A stretch of DNA of 64,000 nt from Gamarada debralockiae (taxonomy: Eukaryota; Ascomycota; Leotiomycetes; Helotiales; Hyphodiscaceae): the NCBI GenBank assembly GCA_002803225.1, contig NXFV01001453.1:1-64000 (forward strand). The letters run 5' to 3'. The position numbers and the translations under genes are program-made. Of the stretch, positions 1-11,944 are shown one piece after another; within the stretch, counting starts at the first letter, position 1, and every line of letters begins with the position of its first letter. Under the pieces are notes generated by a model. The model did no database searches. It was not told the origin of the DNA and was given only the letters and a program-made list of their open reading frames with translations.

Positions 1-2726
1 ATCGCGAGGTTATTCATGTTCCTAAGCGTGTCTGGGTGGTCCTTCCCGAGCACTGTCTCCTGGACCTGTAGCGTCTGGCGGTACATTGCCTCAGCCTCTG
101 CGTACTTGCCCTGCTGGCGGATCGAGTTCGCGAGGTTATTCATGCTTTTGAGCGTGTCTGGGTGGTCCTTCCCAAGCACTGTCTCCCAGAGCTGTAGTGT
201 CTGGCGGAACATCGCCTCGGCCTCTGCGTACTTGCCTGTAATTCGAGAACACTCTGCTAAGTTATGTAGTAACCTCGATGGTAGGTGTATCATCCCACTA
301 AAGCTCTGTTTCATAGTGGCAATAATACACTGTGTATGAGGAAGGTACATTAACCACATATCTCTGTTATCATGCTTGGGCCAAGGAAAAATATTAGCAA
401 TCTGTCCTATAGCTTTCTGATTCCAACTCCTCCATTCGTCCTTGAGCTTTAACCAGTTTCGCATCGCTATATAAACCAACCGATGCATATCATATGATGT
501 GCCACCAACGCGGTCTTTAATAAACCCAAATGCTTTTAAGGTGCCAATAGCCTCTGTCTTGTCAAGTTCGCAAGCCGGAGGCAAGAGGTCTCGAGGAATA
601 TCTTGTTCTTTGATACAAGAAATAAAGGCCATGTAGTCCGCTGCTAAGGGGTCGCGAAGCTGGATCTGTTTAAAGGAGATAAGCCACGTCGTTGCAATCG
701 GGTTGGTACCCGGATATCTCCTGCTGTCCTCGAAGTCTTTACTCAACAACTTGATAATGTTATCATTGCTCTCTTCATAGATTCGGATATATTCAGAGAT
801 GATACAGCCGTTGGCGTTTAGGTATGCTCCTGCTTGCATAATTGCAAGTGGGAGATTGGTAAGTAAGCCAAGTAGCTTTGTTGAACCACTGTTATCATCG
901 ATAAGTTGTTTGTCTTGAAGACTTCGTTGTAGCAGTTCTCTCGATTCTGTATCGTTCATCTCATCGACAACTACCACATTTGAGCCAGCGAACCGTGTAG
1001 CAGCCTCGCGGTCCCGGGTGGTGAAAAGAATTGCTCCAAGAGTACTGAATGGAAGATACTTAGATAGAGCACTAGACCTGTTGTTTTGACTGTCATCCTG
1101 GTTGCCATCCTGGTTATCGTCGCCATAGAATATTTGGAAGTCGTCCGCGTTGTCTATAATCATCAGCCATTTTCCCGTACTCTCTTGAGATAGCCGAGTC
1201 CTGACTAATCGCTTAACGTCTGCTTGGTCGTCCTCGAGCCCAGGGATCTCGAGTTGCTGCCCAATATCGCGATACGCATTGTCGAAACTCGTTGTATTAC
1301 TAGCCCGGACCCAAAACACTGAACATGTCGGAGACTTCGTCTGGAGCTGGAAAGCACACTCCAAGGCAATCTGAGTTTTCCCCACTCCACCAAGACCGAC
1401 GAGAGCCACACGCTGACAGTCTTCTTCACTGTTTTCGGTGTGTAAGATCGTGATAAGCCGATTAATCTGCGATTGACGGCCCACAAAATCCCTGTTGCGG
1501 CCAAAAGGAAGCACCCTAAGAGGGCCTAATTCCGAATTAGCCCTTTCTACAAATCCAATCACATAATGCGGTACACTTCTTAATATCCACGACTTTATAT
1601 GGACGAATAGACATATTAAACACATTTGACATCATCTTTATCTTTCTATAGACTTAAGAAATAAGGCTACAGTTCGCCCAGGTTGTCGAGGTTAAGGTAT
1701 TAGCTGGATTGAAAAAGTCAAGAATAAGAATTAATCAAACTAACCTCTCTTTATTTTGACCTCCTTGGGATTGATAGTATAGAGAATACCTTTTGCATAC
1801 AAGGCTGCAACGGCCGCCGCATATGGTTGCCAGACCTTGTTCTTCTGACTATCCCCATAGTCACAAACTCCTCGTATTACACCAGTAGGCAGGGTATTCA
1901 TGACACCAGCAGCTTCCATTTCTAGCCCAATAAGATCGTACTTGTCTCTCAACTGGTCCCTCCGACGTGGGTTCCTCATCAGAGAATTTCCCGATCCGAT
2001 GTTTCCATACCAGACCCGCGTCCGCTCTGCCTCGTCGCGAGCTATTCGTTCCACCGGCTTTGAGACCATACGGCCATCCTCCACAACGTCTTCAGCTAGT
2101 CGATCCTCCTCCTGTCTGGGGCATGAGAACTCATCCTCTTCTTGCTTCTCTAGAAAGGCAGCAAGATATTCTGCAAGCACGTTTCCGCTCTTAAATGGAT
2201 TTGGCTTGGTGAGTTTGATATTGCCGATCGCAGATCTGACGATGGCGGGGGGCTCTGCCTGTCGGTTGTTCGTCACGAAGCCCTCCTCGGTGTCTTTCCC
2301 AAGATCATATTGGACAATACCATAGCAGGCTTGACTCGGCACACAAACGAGCACATCGCCAAGTCGAATATCCCGTTTCTTTAAAGGAGGTTTCGGAGAG
2401 AGGTTGGGAAGGCCCGCAGCAACTCCCACCAACAAGGCAAACCAGATGTTAGGGAAACGGGTTTTGACTTGGTTCACCAGCGCGGCTGCTGAACCTACCC
2501 CATAGTTCTGACCTTCTGGCCAAGTCGCAATAACAACATTGTGTCCGTTGATGCTGCCCCCGATATAGATGTAATCATCTCCTCGTACGGATTCAAAGTG
2601 GCCTTCGTGCTTAGAGTCCAGCATACCAAGGGCAGCCTGGGCCTCGACAGGCAGAACGGCGATCCATGCGACCGTATAATCTTCGAAGCTAAGGGTGGGA
2701 CCCATAATAAGGCTTTGGTTGGCCAC
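1..2726 (-). CDS. NLR-like receptor: nucleoside-phosphorylase + NB-ARC + TPR protein (3' end outside window)
   Basis: A STAND/NLR-type receptor of the fungal immunity and allorecognition repertoire. Exon 1 (2726-1745) encodes a purine-nucleoside-phosphorylase-like N-terminal domain, with VAWIAVLPVE near the start, LLVGVAAGLPN, GLEMEAAGVMN and GVCDYGDSQKN. The exon frame then stops, but a GTTAGT donor at 1744 and a TAG acceptor ending at 1547 (198-nt intron) restore it. It continues into RNRDFVGRQSQ, a P-loop (GLGGVGKTQIA, near 1390), LMIIDNADD (Walker B-like) and an LLTNLPLAI segment. From about 250 to the left edge there are kinesin-light-chain-type TPRs (KYAEAEAMYRQTL, GKDHPDTL, MNNLA). The reading frame stays open to base 1, so the C-terminus is missing. 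In related proteins the N-terminal domain is the effector, NB-ARC the switch and TPRs the sensor. The start could be an internal Met a few codons downstream. The intron is inferred from frame and has a weak polypyrimidine tract. Confidence 0.88.
4..255 (-). repeat. Two adjacent 126-bp TPR-coding repeats
   Basis: Two consecutive 126-nt (42-codon) units differ at about 12 of the 108 positions I compared, so they are close to 90% identical in DNA. The differing codons include LWE versus VQE and the residues around MYRQ/MFRQ. The array evidently continues beyond the left edge. High identity between units is characteristic of fungal NLR repeat domains that evolve by unit shuffling. Confidence 0.85.
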
Positions 2727-5012
2727 AGGCTCATCCGTCGGAGAGTGTGGATTGCAGTTGCAGAGAACACGAAATCAATGAGATTCAACGGTCAAACAGG
2801 TAGTGATGACTTCGAAATGTGACGAGGCTGCCGCTGAGCTATTAGTTGCGGAAGAAGTTGGCGCTAGACTGCGGATCCGGGGATTAGGTCCCGCTCCGTG
2901 CGAAAAATGACCTCTCCACGTGATTTGAAACAAAAGGACTTTTGTTGATCTATTTTTAGCTGGCCGAGTCATCACTGAACTGTTTCTTGATGCCTAAGGC
3001 TGCTACATATACCAGCCTCAAGTGTGGCTGAGAATGCTAACCAAAACGGCAGTTGTAGCCGAGAGTATTTTTGCTTGTACACTTCTTATATAAATTGCCA
3101 CTATATTTTAAGCTGAAACGTCAGAAAAAATACTTATGAAGGAACTGAATTAGGTATTCTCAGCTGTGCCCAAGATTTAACTAATAAAGACCTATTAAGG
3201 CGCGGTAAATGCATCGCGTGAGTAAGGCCGGGTAAAAGCAGTACCGCTTTAATAATATTCAAATCCACCGCAATAGAAGCTCCTTAAAAAGAAAATTTGT
3301 ATTTAGAATACTACAACTCTTAAGTACGATATTAGAGCTTTTAGAAACAGGTTATTTTTATTTATGGTTGACATTTTCGCAATTTGGTCGAGTAGCGAGC
3401 TGTACTAGGGATTTTCGCCATGCAGAGACGTTGGTTACAACCTTTCCTTTACCTTTAATACCTTAACTCGATGCATTTACATCAAAACTGTGCCAGTTCA
3501 ATATAATGAAGCTGTCGAGGGTTTCTTGAAAATTTGTGTACGTCTTCAGGCTGATGCAACTCGTGGCATCGATTGTGCTCCCCCGCGGTGGGAGGGGGGA
3601 GCTTTGCCAGTTGCACTATCGGAGGCTCTTTTAGTTGAGGACTGCCGGCCCATGGGTGAGATTGCGGAGCCGTTGTAGGTGAGACAGCCTAGTAAAGACG
3701 CACTCTATGAATAGCAGGTCGACGTTTATTAGCGACTACGAATCTAAGGTCGGATCGCTCGGAATCATGTCCCAGAACCTTGTAAAGTATTCTTTTCATA
3801 TAAGACTTCAGTACTGGTCTTGAAGATACTTCTCGGCGAGCCATTTGTAAGTTTCAAAGATGCCCATTTCGGCAGTTCTTGAGGTACATAGTAGGTAGCA
3901 GTTCAGCGATCATCTCTCTACGCATGATTATCGTTCTACCACCCTGTTGGTACAGACCAGTGCGGAATGATACTTGAAATGAGGCAGAATCCATGCATGA
4001 AATTAGTATAGGCCTCATCGAGTCTGGAGACGATTGGCTTTTGATCTATTGCTTGACTAAAGACCATTCTCTCAGTATACAGTATAGATTTTCATATAAG
4101 TTCTTTCTTAAAATATGTTTATTTATCTCGATTAAGCGCTTAACAGACCCTGTGTTATTGATGTTATTGCCTTTCTCGACATTGTAATTACAAAGCTCTG
4201 GATTATATTGTGACGGCGCTGGCCGCCACGTGATAGAGTGTTCCAATTTGGGCCTATATGCTAGGCCACTACGATTTAGGTCTCGTCTCATACCTGTGTC
4301 CTATTTCTTGAGCAAGAGCTCTTAATTTCCTTTTATATAATTAATAATACATACTGATTTCCCTCTTTGAATTATATATATAAATGTGCAACTCTGGGGA
4401 ATCTGAGCTTCTGGATCGATATTGCGGTTGCTGCCGCCGGAAGAGGTGTTTCAGTGGCAATATCGTGGGCCTCATTGACAGAATCTGTTGTATTAACGCA
4501 GTTAATCGATCGTTCAACTCTATCAAGCAATTTAAATGCAGTTTCCCAAAGGGATACAAAATCTTCAAGGGAAAATTACTCATGTAATCGAGAGCCTCCC
4601 AGAGTGGTTGTTAAGAACAGAGAGGATAAGTCCGAGCCCAATCTTCAGAGTAATTATACATCTAAACTTCAATTAGAGAGTGCAAGTCAGGGTTTCAAGC
4701 ACGACTAAAGGGCCTCTAGCTGATTGCGGAATGTCAACTTCGATGCAGAAGAAGTTGTTGGTTGTTGGCAGGCTGAGAAAAAGCAATTCTGCAGCACCTC
4801 CGACCCCTGTCTCCACTGGTTAATTGGGCGAGCCCGCGTCGGTAAACTGCTGCAAAGGGTCCCTATCCCGTCCCCTGCAAGCCTACCACCCCGCTCTCTT
4901 ATCGCTTCAAACATTCTGCAGCAACCAATATCTCTCTATCGTCACACAAGGAATTCTCGGAATAACCTTCAAGTTGCCAGTTCATGACGAACTGCCGATT
5001 CCATCCGTTAGC
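2727..5012. other. AT-rich gene-poor interval
   Basis: No protein family is recognisable on either strand. Stretches around 2990-3480 and 4040-4400 are markedly AT-rich with scattered short ORFs, consistent with old, possibly RIP-affected, repeat DNA. The right end (about 4750-5012) is less AT-rich and holds the P450 promoter and leader. Candidate ORFs at 3993-4187 and 4367-4708 have no recognisable similarity and are not called. Confidence 0.5.
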
Positions 5013-6899
5013 ATGGCGTCGCAAGCTGTCCTAGTCCTCGTGGCGACCTTCATCTTCTACTTTGTGCTTTTGCCGCTTTACAGATTGTTCATGAGTCCGC
5101 TCTCCAAGTTCCCAGGCCCGAGATTGGCGGCGGCGACGTTGTGGTATGAGTTTTACTACGATGTAATACGAAAGGGGAATTATACGTTCAAGCTCATGGA
5201 GCTGCACAAGAAATACGGTTCCATCCCCATCCCCATCCTTTCCCAAATCATACCTTCGCACTAACCGCAATCCACAGGCCCAATCATCAGAATCAGCCCA
5301 TTTGAGCTACACATCAACGACCCAGATTATTTCGAGGTGCTCTATAGCCAGAATCTACCACTGGAAAAATCAACATTCTACATCAACCAATTCGACATCC
5401 CTGGCGCGACCTTCAGCACCATTCCGCATGCTCATCACCGGCTGCGACGTTCCGCAATTGCTCCCTACTTCTCCAAAGCAATGATCTCGCGTCTAGAACC
5501 CATGTTGTCTACCCTCGTGACCAAACTCTGCTCCCGCATCGAAGAGTATCGCCAATCCGGGCAACCCGTGTCTTTGCGTCCAGCATACAGTGCGTTCACT
5601 ACTGATGTCGTGGCGAAGTATTGCTTCAATAAGAACTGGGATCATTTGTCGCATCCCAACTTTAATGAGGAGTGGCAGGAAGTCGTGTTTGGGATGTTGA
5701 CGGGTGGGAATGTCTTGAAGCAGGCACCGTGGTTATTTAAACTTGTACGCGCTGTGCCAGTGGGTGTCGTAGAGCGGTTGGCTCCTACATTCAAAATGCT
5801 TTTTGCCTTTGAGAACGTCAGTTTCCCAATCCCCTAACCTTGAAGACTTGAAGGTGAGAGAATCTGATTAGAGACACACAGTCGATCAAAGGCATGACAG
5901 ACAACGTGGTCAACGGGACGTTCCAAGCTGGCAAAGGAGACGATGGAAGTGGGCTCGACGCCACTGTATTTCACGCCTTGCTGAACAGTAACCTCCCGCC
6001 TGAAGACAAGACCCAATATCGGATGTGGCAGGAAGGACTGTCTGTCGTTGGCGCAGGTTCAGAAACCACGGCGAATGTGTTGGCCGTTGTGCATTTTCAT
6101 CTTCTTGATAATCCGGACATGTTGGCGAGGCTGCAAAAGGAGCTGAGAGAGGCGTTGCCGGACAAGAACGCACCGGTTGAGTTGGGGGCTGTTGAGATGT
6201 TGCCGTATTTGGTAAGTTATACTTGTGGAACGCGGAGCATGTGGCTGATGAGAACAGACTGCTGTTATCAACGAGGGACTAAGGTATGCTCTTCCCTAAG
6301 TTACTCCCCAGTAATATGTAGAGCTGACAAAGGTAGGATGGGGATTGGGGTTTCGAATCGGCTTGCGCGCGTCCACCCTACTAAGAGCATGAAATACAAA
6401 GATTGGGAAATTCCCGCTGGGGTAATAATCCCTATGGCTATAAATATCTATAAAGAACTAATAAATATCACTAGACTTCTGTGGGAATGACAGTCATGCA
6501 CGTCCACCAAAATGCAGCCATCTTCCCAGAGCCGATGAAATTCTCGCCAGAGCGCTGGCTCAACCAAGCTCCTGGTCGGCCGCTTGAGCGCTACCTGGTA
6601 GTTTTCTCTAAGGGGACTAGGCAGTGTCTTGGGATGAAGTGAGTTGCTAAGTTTCTCCTTTCCCTTGAGCCTCGTGCCGCAATAATTCTTCTCATCTGAA
6701 CATAAGTGAAGCACGTACTAACAAGCCTCACTCTAGCTTAGCAAAGGCAGAGCTATACCTCGTGATAGCCTCAATCTTTCGAAAATTCGAAGATATGGAG
6801 CTTTTTGAAACGACGAGGAAAGATGTGGACATGAAGCATGATTTCTTTGTGCCGTTTCCGGATTTGAGTAGCAACGGGGTGAGGGTATTGTTTAAGTGA
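5013..6899 (+). CDS. Cytochrome P450 monooxygenase, seven exons
   Basis: A haem-thiolate monooxygenase anchored in the ER membrane. Exons: 5013-5217, 5278-5816, 5882-6211, 6258-6283, 6337-6421, 6475-6638 and 6737-6899. They join in frame into 503 aa, normal for the family. Visible landmarks are an N-terminal membrane helix ([18 protein letters not shown]), the hinge FPGPRLAA, the I-helix GAGSETT, the ExxR motif EGLR, the PERW meander motif and the haem-binding loop [10 protein letters not shown]. The sequence is reminiscent of trichodiene-oxygenase-like and benzoate-hydroxylase-like P450s of fungal secondary metabolism, but the substrate cannot be assigned. The start at 5013 places the membrane helix at the N-terminus; an upstream in-frame Met at 4824 would add a non-P450 extension. 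No biosynthetic core enzyme lies nearby, so it looks like an orphan P450. Confidence 0.93.
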
Positions 6900-9132
6900 G
6901 AAGCGGTAGTCCAAAGTTGCATTTGGATTTGACGAGCTGTGAGCGAACGAAAGAATATGAAGGTTGAAGGGATTTTGAATCGGATTCGCGAGGCGTGGAC
7001 TTCAGGCTTGTGGGCAAAATATCCGATGTGAGAAGGAGGGTAGATATGCTGTATTAAACACGAGATATCATTCTTCCATTTCGGTTTCAGCGATTAGAAG
7101 CTTCAGAATGATCCATGTATCCAGACAAAAAACCGCTCTTCTAGGAAAGTTTGATGCCACATATCCCATCTGATGCGATATCCCTGAAAAATGACTTGTA
7201 CGTTTCCAAATGATGTGACTCGAGGCATTGCAGAAATGACACATGAGACGACTTCCCCCCGTCCTGTGAGCCTTCTCCGCTCACGCAGATATTACGAAGG
7301 CACAAGATTTGTTTGGGTAGTAGATAGTGCTTTCCAGTCCTCGGTAACGCGTATATGAATCTCTTGAAGCTCGTGTTTCCTAGCGGCGTTGACCAAGTTT
7401 TCAGGTACAGAAGGTCGCCACGGCGAGGAGTCAGCTCCTTGGGCGCTTGCAGTGGGAGTACTAGTTCTTCATAGGAGACTGAGATTATCGTTGAATCCAA
7501 AGAAAAGAGAAAGATTCAGGATACGATACTGCATTTATTAGAACGCAAGATATGAATTGAGTCTGACGTTTCAAAGATTGAGAACGGCTGTTTGACGAAC
7601 GAAGGGCGGGCGTCCAACGACGTCCTCGATTTCTATTTCTCAATTGAAATGAGCAACCAGGTTTCCGTGTTCCTAGGAGCCTTTTCTTCGGAGTTGGAGT
7701 CTCTGGAGGGAGGTGTAGGTTGAGACCTAATTTAATGGAGGAATCAAAAGAGGAAACAGACTCAATTTCGCTTAGTTTTCAGCATTTCGCACCCCACAAA
7801 GAAAGACATTAGCTTCATTGAATTATTAATATCCAAGATATTCTGATGGTTTTCAAGGATATCGAGAAACTATAATGAACTAGATCATGTTCATTATGTT
7901 TGAAACGTGCGAAATTGGGATGAAGGCCTACGTCATGTGGATGGTTGAATACATATGGTACAGAAAGCCTGGAAAGACGATGGACAGGAAGCTTTGACAA
8001 AGATTGATGATAAGCTCGCCGAAGTATGCTGAGTGACTGTGGTGGATGGATTACCGGTCGAGATGCGAATGCTGAGACGGGTTGAGCGATTTGTATAATC
8101 ATGTTTGGATAAGTGCTAGATCGTTAGCAAGCGGAAAACGATCTACGTCGGCCTGTTGGATGCCGTCCGAGAGCCTTGAAAGGCCCTGGGAGAAACATAT
8201 CGATCAATCAAATCCCAGAGGGTTCAATCGCTGGGATGGGTTGAGTAGTCCGGATTTCAGAGCTGCCAGACTGCTGGCATGAATGGAACATGATCCATAT
8301 TCCTCGTACGGCAATCCCGTACAGCAACAGCCATCCAACTCGTAACCGATGAAACCATCAGTTTCCTCCGTCGTCTTTTCTCTTTTTCTATCACACGGTT
8401 ACACGCCACTCAGTACAGGGGGATGAAGTAGTCCTTTGCTGAGGGACTCTCGTTACGGTCCTCGTCTGTAGATGCCGCGGCCGTAGAGTGACATTTGTCC
8501 ACCTTTCGGCTTTGACTGGGCTTGACCGGCTTTTAAAATGTGTGGTGACTGGAGATAGCTAGATGTGAACAAAAAGTAATGTATAAGGAACTAATCACTG
8601 AGTCTCTTTGGGCTATTGAAAAGAGAGTCGGTGTCATCATCTCCAGGATGAATTACAATCATTCATATTCAACGAGCGATTCGACTCTAATCACTGGATT
8701 GAATTGAAGGAGTACATCCGGCTTCATGCCGTCTGTCAACTGAATCGCCGAAACAAATTACACGCGGCTTCGTGCCATCCAACGACGTGGAGTCCACTTG
8801 GATGCATACGCTGACGAGGTGTAGGAGCGGTGACACCATCACGGGCCTCCAGCAAAAGTACCCAGCGGTGGCAATCTGATTGTTGAATAAGATCGAACGA
8901 TTTTATTGTGGTGGCTTGATCACTTGATCTTAAACACATCAATACATATCCCTTGGCAGAAGCAACATTCGTTCAAACAAAGTGGGGAATTGGCACAATG
9001 TCTTCAATTAGCTCGCGGTATACAACAACAGCGCACAACACCTAGCCATATACAGGAGGTCCAAAGCCAATCCTTTTGACGCCGAGACCAACGCTAGGTA
9101 TACCTAAAGCACAACAAGCAAAGACAACACAA
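6900..9132. other. Long intergenic interval between the P450 and the KEN-box gene
   Basis: No recognisable gene. A 119-codon ORF (7141-7500, -) and a 95-codon ORF (7815-8102, -) are open but show no family resemblance and no splice context. The one structured element is an approximately 75-bp motif at 8418-8490, shared with the 13.8-kb region and listed separately. Confidence 0.5.
8418..8490 (-). repeat. Dispersed short motif, copy A
   Basis: Reading the minus strand, this segment aligns with 13825-13906. Shared blocks include CTCTACGG, GGCATCTACAG, CGAGGAC, AACGAG and TCAGCAAAGGACT, in the same order. Copy A begins with ATGTCACTCTACGG, which would encode M-S-L-Y-G. After GGCATCTACAG it carries one extra base relative to copy B, which breaks that frame. 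It is either a relic of a very short ORF or a conserved non-coding element. Confidence 0.6.
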
Positions 9133-10423
9133 TCACTCATCACCTTTCGCACTCCCACTTTCCCAAACCTCAAACCCTTCTTCCGCCTTCTCGATTGGCT
9201 CCAACAACGCCGCCTTAGGCGCCGTGACAAAGTCGTCCTTTTGCATCAAGGCATCGATATCGACATCGATCTCCTTCCCTTTGCCCTGAGCCTCGGCGAT
9301 GAAGTCGAAGGTCATGGGTACCGGCTCCTCAGCTTCCTCAGCGTCTGCGGGGTCAGATTCGGCGGGGATGATGAACACAGAGGAGCCGTCGCAGCCTTCA
9401 GCGTAGAAATCCTCCGCAGTCATCTCACCCAATGGTGCACGGTCGACATCACAGGCTCCTTCATCAATCTCTCTCCGACGACGGGAGGCACGAGCACGGG
9501 CTTTGAGGTCCGCCATCGAAGACTCTGCAGCTGCAACATCATCAGTGATGGAAGTGCGCGTCTGCGAGATGTCGTCGAGGGGAGGGACATTCTCCTTCCC
9601 TCGCTCATCCTTCATCCTGGCCGCACTCTCCTCATCCGAACTGATATCCAGCGTGCACGTCGAGTGTTCCATCAGATTCGTGGCCAATTCTTCAGGCGTA
9701 TCTTCATGGATGTCGAAGAACCAACTATCCTTGCTCTCAAGCTGATGGAGATTGATTGGCAACTCATTCTCTCTCGACGAAGAGGCCTGACGTTTGCCAT
9801 ATGAAGAGATGGTGCCAGAGAGCGCCGCATCGATACTGAATCCCAGCTCAGACGATGCTCCGAACTTAGGCGGATCAACTCTCGTGAACGGACTCAATGT
9901 CTTCCTTCTATTCAAAATCCCAATTCGCTTTCGTGTAGGGGAGCGGCCAGCTGGTGCCGTCAACGGCGTTTTCGAGATCGTAGTATTGAGTCTTGGAGCT
10001 GGAGATCTGGCAGGGAGGACTGATCGGCGGGGAGAAGGGTGGGTTGGTTTGAGAGCGGCGGAGAAATCGTTGGGTGAGGGAGGGGCTTTCGTGAGGAAGA
10101 AATTGATTGGTTTTTGGAGGGCGTCGACGCTGGATCCATCGGGAGATTTAAGTTTCTTCGGGGAGAGGAAGAGGATTGGGTCGACATTCTCGGAATTGTC
10201 GTCTTCGAAGGAGGAGGCTTTGCGTTTGCTTGGTGAGGAGAGGGTGGAGATTGCTGTAGGAGGTGTTGTGAGATTCATTGTTTAAGGGAGATGGGCAAGT
10301 GATGGTGGTAGGACAATTGAGCATACCATTCTGACGATTCTTGAGACTCGTGAGATTCTGCAGGCGTGATCCATTCAACGGAGCGAAAGGCTGCCTCGCA
10401 GTTGCCATAGTTGTAGCCATCAC
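9133..10423 (-). CDS. Disordered KEN-box protein, likely nuclear cell-cycle-regulated
   Basis: Two exons, 10423-10327 and 10253-9133, are joined by a 73-nt intron (GTATGC donor, CTACAG acceptor) into about 405 aa. The N-terminus QPFAPLNGSRLQNLTSLKN and the blocks RAPLGEM and DFYAEGCDGSSV look like conserved islands in a low-complexity Ser/Pro/charged background. Basic-proline patches (SPSKRKAS, SPTRKRIG) resemble CDK sites and nuclear localisation signals. A canonical KEN triplet lies at about residue 252 (RGKENVPPL), the degron read by the Cdh1 form of the anaphase-promoting complex. The function is not established. The uninterrupted 1121-nt second exon and the conserved spliced N-terminus argue that it is a real gene. 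The start could be either of two Met codons at 10423 and 10417. Confidence 0.82.
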
Positions 10424-11944
10424 GACTCAACCTCCTGACTCCTTCTCAAATTCTCAATTCAACAATCGAAGATCTTCTCAATCAAATCGAAAATCAAATA
10501 AACAAGACCCTTCAAAAAAAATCAATCGCGTCCAGCTTGTTTATTGTCGTCCCTTACTCTCGCCTCGTCACAACAGACGAAAAGAAGGTCGAAATGGGGG
10601 GCAAGCAGGATATAATGAACCAGCACAGCAGCGACCAAGCTGTTCACCCTCCCAAGCGTCGACGCAACGAGTGGCAATGAGCAGGCCAGGACCGGGTCTG
10701 GTTCCTCCCTCACTTCAGCACGGCTTCAGCACTGCAGTAGCGTCTGCAGGAGAGCGTGATGGAGAGCGTGTTGGAGCGCGTGTGCTGCGCGTCAAAACCC
10801 AATCAGCTCCCTCGCCTCATAAAACCTTACAGAAAAGGAATTGAGGCAGAGTTGCATGAGCAGGGAAGAGTAGGGAAAGGAGATTGGACGGAGGAAACAC
10901 TTTGGGACAGTTTGGGTTCATGCGTTCGTAATTAAGCATTGTGGTTGGAGGATCGCGGCACAAGGGGCAACTCACGATCCAATGCGGAAAATTAGCGCAG
11001 ACACGTCGACGCGAAAAGTATAAAGCACCGCGCTCCTCCTCCCTTCGCGTGGTGTGCATAAGTCGCGATTCGAGAGATTCATAAATCTGGAATTATTACT
11101 GCCAACCGCCAGATCGAGGTTTGCACTGGGCGGATGGGATACTGGCTTCGAGGCTCAAATCCACTCATACTGGCCGACATATCCATTGCACAACCCCAAT
11201 CAGCCATCACGACCTTACCACGTCGACCTCCAACCTCTGCACTCTGCACCTCAGTGCTGTTTCGTTTCCCACGCGCCTGAGGCCTCACAACCTTACCCTC
11301 CCTCTCTCGCTTCCGACCCTTTTCGTGTTCTCGATCTTCGCCCGCCAACAACGGACGTGATCCTGCGGCCGCTGTCACATTTCACCAGAACACTGACTTC
11401 ATGCACGGCCATTGGATCTTGATCCATTGCAGAGTTTTCGGACTTTGAGCCTATACTTCATGCGTTGATTATGGTGTCATGATTTACGTTTGGTCAATCG
11501 GTCATCGATGGTCTGGATTGGGCAGTTTCATTGAAGCTGCGACCTTCGTTAGAAATAGTTTCGCTCATCGTGAAGTGCATTGTGTATCAGTGAGGCTCGA
11601 GTGAAGACGTGCATTTCGAGAAGAACGCAAACCATCACGCCTAGCATGGCATCCACAAGTCTATGTCAGGAATTGTAACAGTCCTGTTGAGCGATTCAGA
11701 AAGCAAGCCGAACGAATCAGATTTGAACGAATGTAATGGATTGGATTGCCCGAGTTATACACTACAGAATGACAATCCGCCCCCAAGCCAGTTTCAGAAG
11801 GACTACTAGGATGCCCGAGTTATTCACTACAAAATGGCAATCCGTTCGTCAATCATCCGCTGAGCCCGCCAAACACAACGCAAAGATGATCCGTGAAAAG
11901 AGAAACGTAACGCAACGCAACGCAATCATGTACACTCCCCGACC
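10424..11944. other. Intergenic region downstream of the decarboxylase and upstream of the KEN-box gene
   Basis: This holds the KEN-box promoter (right of 10423) and the 3' flank of the decarboxylase. The ORF at 11054-11422 is Pro/Ser-rich with no recognisable domain and is not called. A direct repeat lies at 11745-11844 (separate entry). Confidence 0.5.
11745..11844. repeat. Direct repeat of about 34 bp in the decarboxylase 3' flank
   Basis: Copies at about 11745-11779 and 11810-11844 share TGCCCGAGTTAT, CACTACA, AATG and CAATCCG with only a few mismatches, at a 65-bp period. The array sits 100-200 bp past the decarboxylase stop, probably within its 3' UTR. Confidence 0.75.

Noticed and set aside
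7141..7500. 119-codon minus-strand ORF downstream of the P450
   Set aside because: Open but without similarity to a known family, without conserved-looking motifs and without supporting exons.
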